In this document: positions 10,171 to 19,736 of the stretch, piece by piece | Layout: every line of letters begins with the position of its first letter | Position numbering within the stretch: position 1 is the stretch's first letter | Assembly: GCA_033060915.1 (NCBI GenBank) | Contig: CM065397.1 | Coordinates: 29,991,501 to 30,055,500 of the forward strand | DNA length: 64,000 nt | Origin: Euryodendron excelsum | Taxonomy: Eukaryota > Streptophyta > Magnoliopsida > Ericales > Pentaphylacaceae | Reading direction: 5' to 3' | Notes under the pieces: generated by a model | Told to the model about the DNA's origin: nothing | Databases searched by the model: none | Seen by the model: the letters and a program-made list of their open reading frames with translations, nothing else | Position numbers and translations under genes: made by a program

Positions 10171-11400
10171 TTTTAAGGTGAAAGTCTGAAAACTTGAAAT
10201 TTTTTGGAAAGCAGAGCTTTTGAAGGAAAAGCTGAAGAAACTCGATAAATTTTTTTGAGATTGAGCTTTTTGAAGGAAAAAGTTTTGGAAAACCCGAGAA
10301 AAGATTCGAAGTTAAACTTTTGAAAGGAAAAAGCTAGAAAACCTAGAAGGTACTTTTGAAATCAAACTTTTTGAAGGGAAAAGTTAGAAAACCTAGAAAG
10401 GTGAAAACCATTTGAAGGGGATTCATTTGAACTAAATTCAGAAACTACTATATATATATATATATATTTTATGAGGGTTAGAAAACTTGTTTTGATCGAA
10501 AACTTGAGAACTCTTGAAGACAAAATGTATAGAAAATTCACTTTGACTCAAAATTTAAACTTTTAAAAATAAAATGTGTAGAGAATTCATTTTGACTAGA
10601 AATTTAAACTTTTGATGACAAAATATATAGAAAATTCATTTTGATTCGACACTTTTGTATAGGAAATTCGTTTTGACTTGAAATCTGAATTTTTTTGAAG
10701 ACAAAATGTTTGGAAAATTCATCTAGACTTGAAACTTGAACTTTTGAGAGTTTTTAAACTTGATGGTGTTTTTGAAAGACAGCATGACTTTTCCTCTTTG
10801 AAATTGAGTTGAAATTTGAAACTTTTAGCAGGACTTTTTTTTTTTATATGAAAATTGATTTTGACTTTCGAAAGTAAGCAAGAGCTTTGATCTTTTGAGT
10901 TTGAAACTTTTGTAGAAAAAGTTTTGAAAGCTTCTGAAACTGACTTTGAAATTTGAAAGTTTTTGTAGATGAAACCTTGCAAGTTTTTGGATATTTGAAA
11001 ACTGAATTTTTGGATTTGAAAGAAAGCAAGGGCTTTTGTTTTTTAAAATTGATTTTTGAGACAATTCGGTTAGAATTATAACTAGGCTTTACCTCGAAGA
11101 TTTGGAGATGGTTGAGCTTGTGGAATCATTAAAGACTGTTTCGTGCTTGTAATTATTATGTCTCGGAGCTTGAAAAGGGGACATTTGTGCGCTCCTGGAT
11201 TGAGATTTCTTGAGATTGGAACACTCGGTGTTTGCTTGACTGTTGAGTTTTGCTTTTGTGGGCAAAATAGGATTTTTGTTGATGTAGCTTCCGAGAGGTG
11301 GTTCAAGTTTGATATCCTGAAACTGAATTTTCTTGAACAAACGCTCTATCTGATGGAATGCTACTTCTCTAGGGAGGTTTAAGGTTGATATCTACTTTTA
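10171..11400 (-). other. 3'UTR: degenerate repeats, TA microsatellite and unique spacer
   Basis: 10171-10430 holds decayed units related to the 45-bp array. 10449-10468 is a (TA)n run. 10490-10760 holds four or so units of about 57 bp with a TTCATTTTGACT-like core. 10760-11060 is similar A/T-rich repetitive sequence. 11068-11400 is less repetitive and contains a second copy of the module seen near 9218-9262. No protein-coding signal. Confidence 0.55.
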
Positions 11401-11409
11401 AAGAGGAAA

Positions 11410-12295
11410 ACTTGAAAACGTAATTTGCTTTTTTGGAGGAAGCTCCAAAACCCAATCTATTTTTTTAGAGAAAGCACTAAAACTCGATCTGCTTTTTTGG
11501 AGGAAGCTTGAAAACCCAATTTACTTTTTTGGAGGAAGATTTAAAACCCAAATTTGCTTTTTTGGAGGAAGTTTGGAAACTGAATCTGCTTTTTCGGAGG
11601 AAGCTCGAAAACCCAATCTGCTTTTTTGGAGGAAGTTTTGAAACCCAATCTGCTTTTTTCGAAAGGAGCTTTGAAACCCAAATCTGCTTTTTCGGAGGAA
11701 GCTCTAAAACCCAATATCCTTTTTCAAGGGAAGCTCTGAAACCCAAATCTACTTTTTAGGAGGAAGCTCTGAAACCCAATATGCTTTTTTTAGAGGAAGC
11801 TCTAAAACCCAAATTTACTTTTTTAGAGAAAACTTTGAAACCAATTTGCTTTTTCAAGGAAAGCTCTGAAACCCAATCTGCTTTTTCAGAGGAAGCTCGG
11901 AAACCCAATCTGTTTTTTGGGATAAGCTTTTAAACTCAATCTGTTTTTTCAGAGGAAGCTCTGCAACCCAATCTGCTTTTTTGAGGGAAGCACTGAAACC
12001 CAATCTGCTTATTCGGGAGAAGCTCAGAAGCCCAATCTGCTTTTTTATGGGAAGCTCTGAAACCTAATTTGCTTTTTCAATGGAAGCTCTGAAACCTAAT
12101 TTGCTTTTTCGGAGGAAGCTCGGAAACCCAATCTGCTTTTTTAGGAGAAGCTTTGAAACTTAATCTGCTTTTTCGAAGGAAGCTCTGAAAGCCAATCTGC
12201 TTTTTCGGAGGAAGCACTGAAACCCAATTTGCTTTTTTGGGAGAAGTTCTAAAACTCAATCTGCTTTTTCGGGGGAAGCTCTACAACCCAATCTG
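11410..12295. repeat. 32-33-bp tandem array in 3'UTR, about 27 copies
   Basis: Unit: GGAAGCTCTGAAACCCAATC then TGCTTTTTCGGA. Starts of CTGCTTTTT at 11586, 11618 and 11650 show 32-bp spacing, and 33-bp units are also present. Open frames on both strands with 11-residue repeats come from the 33-bp units. It is the second array in the same 3'UTR and unrelated in sequence to the 45-bp array. Confidence 0.9.
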
Positions 12296-12803
12296 CTGAT
12301 ATGAGGGATTTGCTTATAGTTCTTTTGTCTTGAATGTTGGAGAAGATGGCATTTGCTGCTTCTTAGATTGAGATTTTTGGAGAGTAATGCTCCTTTGATG
12401 TGTTGATTGGCGAAATTCTGGGTAAGGTACTTCCTCAAGTTCTTGAATTTGGTTTTGAAAGGTTTGAGATATTTAGAAGGTCAAACATCTATAAGTCAGT
12501 TTTTCTTGAGTGGATCAACTAGTTTGCAATTGAATGGGAGGTGTAGGGTGGGTCATTGCCCTAATTTTTACAATTTGAAGAGGTCGAGTCAGGCTGACAT
12601 TAATTAGGGTGGTCGAGGGTGGGTCATTGTCCAATTCTCTGTAGTTTTGAAAAAGGTTGGATTAGGCTGTTCATGGTTGATTGGGGACGTCGAGGGTGAT
12701 TCAGTGCCCCATTCTCTACTTTTGGTTGTCTATGGATGACAATTTGGGTTTTCTGGGGTGTACGCCATTTCTTTTGTAGAGCGCTTGGATTCTGGACGAT
12801 AGA
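12296..12803 (-). other. 3'UTR: spacer with short GGGTCATTG repeats, up to deletion junction
   Basis: 12540-12720 holds three diverged units around GGGTGGGTCATTGCCC / GGGTGATTCAGTGCCCC. No coding signal. At about 12803 the sequence switches to LTR interior (CCTAGGGTTGGATTGGG, as at about 6018), which marks the deletion that removed gag, pol and the end of the 5' LTR. Confidence 0.55.
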
Positions 12804-13443
12804 CCTAGGGTTGGATTGGGAAATGGTTTTGAAAGTTGGTTTCATCCGCTTTTAGAAAGGGTTTTGAAAAATAACTTATGTTATGCAAAGGACTTTGGTT
12901 CACAACTCTTTTGAAGATCATTTCCATGAAAATTTTGACTCTAGGCAAGAGTATGGTTTATATGGTTGGTGATTGGAGACCATTCCAAGGAAGGTTTCCT
13001 CATGGCCATTATAACCATTATCTTGACAAGAGTGTAAGGGGTCCAAAAATCAACATGGTGATGACAACTTTTTAAGGCACCATTTTTAATGCAAAGATAG
13101 AGGGAATGAATTTGTGATAACTATTTTCGAAAAGAGTTTGAAAACCATTTTTCTAGGAGGCCATTCCATCAAGAAAGGGTTCCATGGGGTCATTCCAACT
13201 ATTACACTTAAAAGAATGGAAACCATGAAAATTGGAGAATTGGAAAGCATCCTTTATGCAAGTTGAAATGTCATGATGCCAAGGTGAGAGTTAAGGGGTT
13301 AGTAGGGGATTTCCTAAGACATGATTTCTAAAGTCTCATCCTAAACTTCAACGAGCCAACTCTTGGAACAATTTTTGAAAGAAATATAGAGCTTGGAAAT
13401 GACATAAAAATAAGAGCAATGTAAGCATTGTGGAACATGACAA
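12804..13443 (-). repeat. 5' LTR, subfamily II, left half (split by insertion)
   Basis: Closely similar to 6018-6692. It ends in the sequence where the solo LTR of 13444-17464 inserted; the last five bases GACAA (13439-13443) are the left target duplication. The LTR continues at 17465. Confidence 0.8.
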
Positions 13444-13639
13444 TGTAAGCACCCCATTTTTGACCGCTCGACGGTCTCCACTCCGTCCAAACTTGTGTTC
13501 AAGTCATTGTGGAAATATTTCAATCCAAATTAACTTTCTAAGTCTAATCCCATCAATTCATGGCTTCGCGGGCCCCACCGAGCCCAAATAGAGGTAAAAT
13601 GACCTAAATGCCCTTAAGGGGCATTATCCTTTCTAATTC

Positions 13640-14150
13640 CAAATCAGGCACGTCTTTCCAAAGACGGTAAGTCCCCTTTCCAGTTTCAAATCAAGCTCGT
13701 CTTTCTGAATACGGTAAGTCCCCTTTCAATACCAAATCGGGCACATTTTTCTGAAGACGGTAAGTCCCCTTTCCAATTCCAAATTAGGCTTGTCTTTCCG
13801 AAGATGGTAAGTCCCCTTTTCAATTCCAAATCAGGCGCGTCTTTCCGAAGACGGTAAGTCCCATTTCCAAATCCAAATCAGGCTCGTCTTTCTGAAGACG
13901 GTAAGTCCCCTTTCCAATTCCAAATCAGGCATGTCTTTCCGAAGACTGTAAGTCCCCTTTCTAATCCCAAATTAGGCTCGTCTTTCTGAAGATGGTAAGT
14001 CCCCTTTCCAATTCCAAATCAGGGTCATCTTTTCGAAGACGGTAAGTTCCCTTTCCAAATCTAAATCAGGCACGTCTTTTCGAAGACGGTAAGTCTCCTT
14101 TCCAATTCTAAATCAGGCTCGTCTTTCCGAAGACGGTAAGTCCCCTTTCC
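13640..14150 (+). repeat. 47-bp tandem array, 11 copies, each with a CGTCTT hairpin
   Basis: Measuring the GACGGTAAGTCCC phrase at 13663, 13710, 13756, 13803, 13850, 13897, 13944, 13991, 14038, 14085 and 14132 gives 46-47 bp every time. In well-kept units the centre is CGTCTT-TCCG-AAGACG (about 13838 and 14119) or CGTCTT-TTCG-AAGACG (about 14073): a 6-bp stem with a UNCG-type tetraloop if transcribed. Related LTRs carry a single unit (61706; 42689-42704 in B). Confidence 0.92.
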
Positions 14151-14435
14151 AAGTCCAATTCCAATTCCAATTCTAATCCCTCTCTCGAGACAGTTGATTC
14201 CTCGAGACAGTCCAGCATGTTTTTTTGAAGAAAATCTCTTCGAAACGATAAGTCCCTTTAAACCTGTCGACTGGGATGAGATCCTAAGTCCCGTAGATGG
14301 TAGAATGGTCCACCTTTGGCACCTGCTAGCCCGCCAATGCAGAAATGTCTATTTAGGCATGCTTTTCGAGAAAGTTAATTCTCAGGCGCTAAGTCCCTTT
14401 AGTAGTTTCCCGAGATTAGGCAGTCTCGGGAATGA

Positions 14436-14585
14436 TCGCGAATCGTTAGAGTAGCGGAAATACTCACAAACATCGTAACCATCAGAGTAACGGAAATACT
14501 CGCAAACAGGTTGATATAAGGAATTGCCAACAAACTCCTGTATCACACGATCACCGTCAGAGTGACGAAAACACTCAAAACCCAG
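14436..14585 (+). repeat. three CCGTCA-GAG-TGACGG-type hairpins, subfamily I U3
   Basis: Copies near 14443 (CGTTA-GAG-TAGCG), 14480 (CCATCA-GAG-TAACGG) and 14555 (CGTCA-GAG-TGACG), each followed by GAAAATACTC-like sequence. The best-preserved version is in B (42156-42281). Confidence 0.7.
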
Positions 14586-14749
14586 GTCAACACCAATGCC
14601 TGCTAGCCCACTTCGGTGAAAAATGACCAAACTGCCCCTAGGGCCATTTTTCGGCACGTTTCTCGAGAACACACCTAAGTCCTCAGAATGGTAAGTCCAT
14701 CCTTCCAAGAATGTCTTAAAGGCTATCTGGCATGATTAGGTGCCTTCTA

Positions 14750-15150
14750 GTCAGTTTCGGGCCAATTTTGAAACTTTTCGGTCAAGATGACCATTTTGCC
14801 CCTAGGCAGCCGAATGCCCCGGGAACCACACCGGCCCTGGGTATCAAACCGGTAACCTCTCGAGAATGCTTCATATAGTATTCTCAACCTTTCTTTATCT
14901 TTCTGGATCATTTCGAGTCAGTTCCGGCGAGCCCGGTGCAAAATGATCGTTTTGCCCTTGGTACACCAGTCACCTTTTCCAATCACACCGGCTCTGGGTA
15001 TCAAATCGGCAACCATTGGGAGCATTCTGAATAATGTTTCCAAATCTTGAGTCTTCTTCCAGGACATTCCGAGTCCGTCCCGGTAGCTTTCCGGCCCGGT
15101 TGACCGTTTTGCCCCTAATAGCCTGGTCGACCCTTCCGACACATCCTATC
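14750..15150 (+). repeat. U3 repeats of about 157 bp carrying a conserved AAAATGACCATTTTGCCCCT motif
   Basis: The motif occurs near 14783, 14940 and 15100, spaced about 157-160 bp, each with CACCGGCTCTGGGTATCAAA-like sequence following. The same three-copy layout is present in B (41608, 41770, 41926 on the minus strand) and in the last LTR (62392, 62545, 62703). Confidence 0.75.
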
Positions 15151-15350
15151 CTCATTTTTCAAGTCAAATACCTCTGGGATACTATTGTAAGTGTTCCTGC
15201 CCTTTTCCTGGCCTTCCAAGCCAATCCTGGACTTTCTGGAGTCACTCCTAGTGAAGCCAGGCTAAAAATTGCATGGTAGTCACTGGTACAAGCACCCAAA
15301 TCTTCCCAAGATATGTTCCTTGCCGAATTAACAAACTTTCCTAACTAGCT

Positions 15351-15371
15351 GGCGCCACTAGTAGTGGCGCC
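15351..15371. repeat. inverted repeat upstream of TATA, subfamily I
   Basis: GGCGCCACT-AGT-AGTGGCGCC: perfect 9-bp arms with a 3-nt spacer. A second one, AGCGCC (15427-15432) and GGCGCT (15442-15447), is nearer the TATA box. Diverged copies are at 45353-45373 and 41339-41359. Confidence 0.8.
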
Positions 15372-15463
15372 AAGCCAAGAAATGGCCTAGCACCACTCCT
15401 AATGGCGCCAAGAGGAATTTTGCCCTAGCGCCACTGCAACCGGCGCTGAGTCTATCTCATGTC

Positions 15464-15472
15464 TATAAATAC
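15464..15472 (+). promoter_or_regulatory. TATA box of LTR, subfamily I
   Basis: TATAAATAC, preceded by the inverted repeats and followed by a conserved CCTCCTCTAGCGTGAAA segment. The same box is at 45466-45474, 63052-63060 and, on the minus strand, 41249-41257. Confidence 0.65.
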
Positions 15473-15781
15473 AAAGCCTCCTCTAGCGTGAAAGGGGGTC
15501 CACAAAGTCAGTCTAAAAATCCTAACATTCGATATACAGAGCTCGTACACACCCTAAACCTTAGCTTCTCTAGGTTTTCCAAACCTTAGCCACCATACAC
15601 AAACCCCAGCCTCCTATACACTTCTATACACTCATACACACCCCTATACACTTATACACTAGCCTCCAACCCTCCATTGAAGACTTGGATTGCTGTAACT
15701 CGAAGCTCTAGAAGACTGAAGCGAAGACCAAAGAAAAAGCAAGAAAGCAAAGCGGGCAAAGCTAAGCAAAATAAAGAAGAC

Positions 15782-15792
15782 ACAAGGTAGGT
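15782..15792 (+). promoter_or_regulatory. splice-donor-like site in LTR, AAG|GTAGGT
   Basis: ACACAAG then GTAGGTTTTC, GT at 15787-15788, about 315 bp after the TATA box. The same site is kept at 45793 and 63385 and, on the minus strand, at about 40925. A pyrimidine-rich tract follows. It could be the donor of a leader intron; no acceptor could be assigned. Confidence 0.35.
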
Positions 15793-17464
15793 TTTCTCTT
15801 TAAGTTTCTGCACTTCCCCCCTCTCTTCTCTCTCCTAACCCACTTGGGTTTTGTCTATTTTAATCCCCCATCTCTTTCCCCCCTTTGTTTGCATGCTTGA
15901 AATAAGGGGATTCTCGGTCCATGTGTAGGATTGGACTGTTGGAGGGTTACCGTGTCGGAGGCTTTCTTTTAGTCTAACCGGAGACCACGTGAGTTCGGCC
16001 CCCTTGATTATATGGTGAAGCCTTAACGACCCCAAATTTGCATTGTGCATATCATGATCTCGAATCTTTCAAAAATCGTTTTCAAACTCGTTTTCAAAAT
16101 TTGCATTAAACTTGTTTTCAAAATTGCATCAAAATCTCCTTTTTCAAAACTTGTTTTCAAAATCACAATCCTAGGGTGATTTTAGCCTTTCCATGGTTAG
16201 GGTTGCTTTAGAAAAGTGTTACATTTAAAGTAACTTTTATGGTCCATATTTTCAAATCTTGTTGTTTTCGAAACTTCCCTAAACCAAAACTTTCCTAAAA
16301 CGAAACTTTCCTAATTCGAATCTTTCCTAAATCTAATATTTTCTAAAACTCTTTCGAGTCAAGTTGAATCTTTCTTAAACCCTTCCAAGTCAAATTTTTC
16401 TTAAGTCTCTTCTCTTTCTTAAGTTTAGGTTTCTTAAATCTCCATCTTTCCAAAACAAGTCTAAATCTTTCTTCCAAGTTCTATTTTTCCAAATCAAAAT
16501 CCAACCTTTTCATTTCTAAAAATTCTAAATTCCAATCTCTAATCTTCTATTCTAAGTTTAAATCAAATCCATTTTCCAATCAAAATCTCTTTCTTCCAAT
16601 CTAACTTTCTATTTTCAATCGGACTCTTGTCCGAACTACGATTGACCTGATTCCTCCAAAAGGATACGTAGGCAACCCTCATGGGTGCAGTCGCAACCCT
16701 TTTCAAATCTCTAATTCCACAACATGTTTCAAATTTCTATTTCTACAACTTCTTTCCAATCTCCAATCCTACAATTTTCTTCAAGTTTCTAATTCCATGA
16801 TCTATTTCTATTTTCAATCTTCAATTTCAATTTCCAAAATATTTTTTCAAATTCAAGCTTCTATCTCTTTCTTTTCAAATCAAATAAAATTCTTTTCAAA
16901 TCTATTTCCAAATCAAGTCTCTTTTCTTGCACTTGCATATCATGCATCATGTTAGTTTCTTTTCAAACGTTGTTTTTCGAAGTGGATAGGATTGAATCAA
17001 TTGTTAGTTGAATCTAGGGCAAATAGGCATGTAGATACCGCGAGGGCGGGGTAGGGTGATGGCATTGTGCATCTTCCCTACACGTAACCAACCTCCAAAC
17101 CTAGAATCACTGTTTTCAAAGACCAAAAGGAGTTATTTTTCAAAAAGGGCTTAAATGTTTTCCAAAGGTTGCCAAACAACTTGTTTTCCTAAAAACCCTC
17201 TCTTGAGGTGGTATTTTCATAAACCTTTTCTAAAAACCCTAAGTGTAGTCTTCAGATTATTCTTAGTTTTTAGGTAACCTAACTCACCTTAATCAATTTA
17301 GGTGGTGACTCCAAATTGTTTTCTAAAAGCCCTTTATTTAAATTAATTTTCAGTTCAAACATAGTCGCACTCATTCTTCTAGGAGGGTGAGTTCTAATGA
17401 GAGAGTACAGTGTTTTTCCCGCTTGTGTGTGTATTCCTTGAGTGCGGAAAATCTAGGCGCGACA

Positions 17465-19736
17465 GACAATAAGCATAAAATGAAGTCAAGCATGCAAAAC
17501 ATGATTAAAATAATAATATGCAAGGGGTCATGACCACATACAAGGCTTTTAGGCTACACCACATAAACAAAAGGCTCTTAAGCCATACCATCTCAAAGTA
17601 AGCTAGTGAGAGGTCCCCCTACACGGTGGTTCTCACTTGCTTTCATCTAGGCACGATCTAAGAGCCCTCTTGGCTTAAGCATGCAAGAATGCGGGGTTGT
17701 AGATGGGGGTTAAAATAGAGAATAGCCTAAGTAGGCTATGGGGGAGAAGAGAAGAGTGGGGGAAGACACAAATGTAAAAGAGATATCACCTTTTACCTTT
17801 AACACACTTGTAGTCTTCCAAAGATGCTTTGATTGGAGCTTGAATGACTTCAAGAAGGCTTAGAGGATTGGTGGGGAGTATTTGATGGTGTATAAGGCTT
17901 TATATGTGAAGTATATAGGCTTGGGGATGGTAGAATCTAACCTAAGTGTTGGAGGGATGAAGTGTGTATAGAGATTCGTAGTTTTGGAGTGACTTCAGCA
18001 GAGCTTCACATCAGAAATCGGAGTTGGAATATGCAAAGGGGGGTCTGGTATTTACAAGCATTCTGGAACAGGCCTGGCGCATGTACTACATACGCCTGGC
18101 CAAAATTTGACCTGGCGCATGTAGGACATGCGCAGGTACTGTTCCATTGTCAGAATAACACGTGGCACCCTATGTACTGGTTGAATCTCAACTGTTGATC
18201 GAAAGTCGGTCGATCTGATCAAAATTTGAGTGCATGTAGCATACGCTCCATCACCGGGAAGGTTTGTCCAAACTTTGTCTTGATAATTGAGTCCATCGGG
18301 AAGGTTTCGGAAAAATTGGTTGCACTCGGGATCTTCTCCTAGGGCTTTCGGCGAACTTTCATGTTTTTGAAAAGTTTGAAATATGTTTGGAAGTATTGGA
18401 TATTGTCTCGGGAAACGTGCATAAAAGGACACTTTTGCAGAGCGTCTGTGATATGCTCTGAGGGTGTTCGAAAATGACTGTTTTTGTTTCGTGTGATTGA
18501 GACCTTCGGGAAGCGATCCTTTCAATCGGACCTTACCGATGGAAAGTACTCTGGAGATACTTTCGGGAATTCCCAGATTTACGCATTTCTCAAGTCGTTT
18601 GACGGTGTGTTTTAATCAAGGATTAGGGTAAAAGTCAACCTTGGCGGAGCGTCTACGAGACGCTCCAGAGGTTGTCAAAAGTAGCCATATTTGAGCCATA
18701 CGATGAAGGGCTTTGGGAGGCGATCTATTCGATCGAGCCGTATCGATGGAAAGATCTATGAACAAGCTTTCGGGAATTCCTTGATTTACGCGTTTCTCAA
18801 GTAAGTTGACGGTGCGTTATAACCAGGGAATCTGGAGAAAAGACAATTTAGGTGGATTGTGTGAAAGACGTTCCAGGGAACTTTTATCGAGTTGTGTGAG
18901 TTTAGTGTCGCAAGGTCCTCCTCGGGTTAAACAAGGGTAGAACGGTCATTTTGACTGGGATTGGCTGGAAATGGTCAGGAATGGTTTGGTGTGTTGTGTT
19001 AAGTGTGTAGGGTTGTTCAGGGATGATTTTGGGAGAGTCTTTTACCATTCGGCGGGGTTTGCGGAGTGTTGAGGTGTTCATGGGTAAAACGGTCATTTTG
19101 GCTGGAATGGGCTGGAAGGATGGACTTATCATTTTGAGGGATTTTGAACTTTCCCAAAACGTGCCTGAAGGCCCAAGGGGCAGGTTTGGTCATTTTTCAC
19201 CGAGTCGGGCTAACAGGCACCGGTGTTGACGTATGTGTTGGTTCCCGAGACCGCCCAGTCTCAGAAAACTACCTGTGCGGTGTTGGTCTGTAAGAACTCC
19301 CGGTCTTAGAGAACTACCTGTAGGGGTGGGTGTTGGTTCTTGAGAACGCTTGGTCCCACAAAGCTACCTGAATTGGTGGTGTTAATCTCTTAGAACACCT
19401 GGTCTCGGAGAACTACCAAATGACGAACATTCTATGTTGGCGGGCTGGCAAGCGCCAAAAGTGAACCGTCTGGAACTTGATGAGGTGTCGGTCCCCGAGA
19501 TCGTCCGATCCCGGGAAGCTACCTGGATGGCGTTGGTTTTCGAGACCGCTCGGTCCGGAAAGCTGCCTGGAATAATGGTGCTTATGGCTCCACGGGTCCT
19601 TGTGGGCCCGAAGAGTGACCAATTGGTTGGATTGGAGATTGAAAGGCTCATCGTGAACCTGCATGTGTTGTGATGTTAGAAAACTGAGCCCGGTCAGGTC
19701 AGAGATTGCCGAGCGGGCAAAAATGGGGTGCTTACA
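17465..19736 (-). repeat. 5' LTR, subfamily II, right half
   Basis: Resumes exactly where 13443 left off after the duplicated GACAA (17465-17469) and runs to the LTR start (TGTAAGCACCCC on the minus strand) at 19736. It contains the two pre-TATA inverted repeats (18077-18095, 18115-18133), the GGAGCGTCT-ACG-AGACGCTCC hairpin (about 18645-18665) and the 55-bp hairpin array (19222-19570). Confidence 0.8.

Larger units (their letters stand above)
13444..17464 (+). mobile_element. solo LTR, subfamily I, 4021 bp, with perfect target duplication
   Basis: It begins TGTAAGCACCCCATTTTTG and ends TCTAGGCGCGACA. It is flanked by GACAA on both sides (13439-13443 and 17465-17469). The uninterrupted target survives at about 6690 (AACATGACAATAAGCATAAA), so both borders are exact. 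No primer site or internal region follows, so this is an LTR left by recombination between two LTRs. Order: 47-bp hairpin array, CCGTCA-type hairpins, about 157-bp U3 repeats, inverted repeats, TATA box, R/U5 with a splice-donor-like site, and a terminal hairpin (17369-17392). Confidence 0.93.
4728..19736 (-). mobile_element. deleted Ty3/gypsy (Tat/Ogre-like) element: LTR - 3'UTR - LTR
   Basis: On the minus strand this reads: part of the 5' LTR (19736 down to 12804, interrupted by a later insertion), a 3'UTR-like internal region (12803 to 9069), a polypurine tract, and a 3' LTR (9051 down to 4728, truncated). Primer site, gag and pol are missing, so a large deletion joined the 5' LTR directly to the 3'UTR near 12803. 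Very long LTRs and tandem repeats in the 3'UTR are known traits of Tat-lineage elements, Ogre included. It abuts copia sequence at 4727 and a plus-oriented LTR at 19737. Target duplications cannot be checked because the left end is lost. Confidence 0.7.

Noticed and set aside
13640..14150. Regular 47-bp repeats resembling a CRISPR array
   Set aside because: There are no variable spacers: the whole unit repeats, and it lies in a plant LTR.
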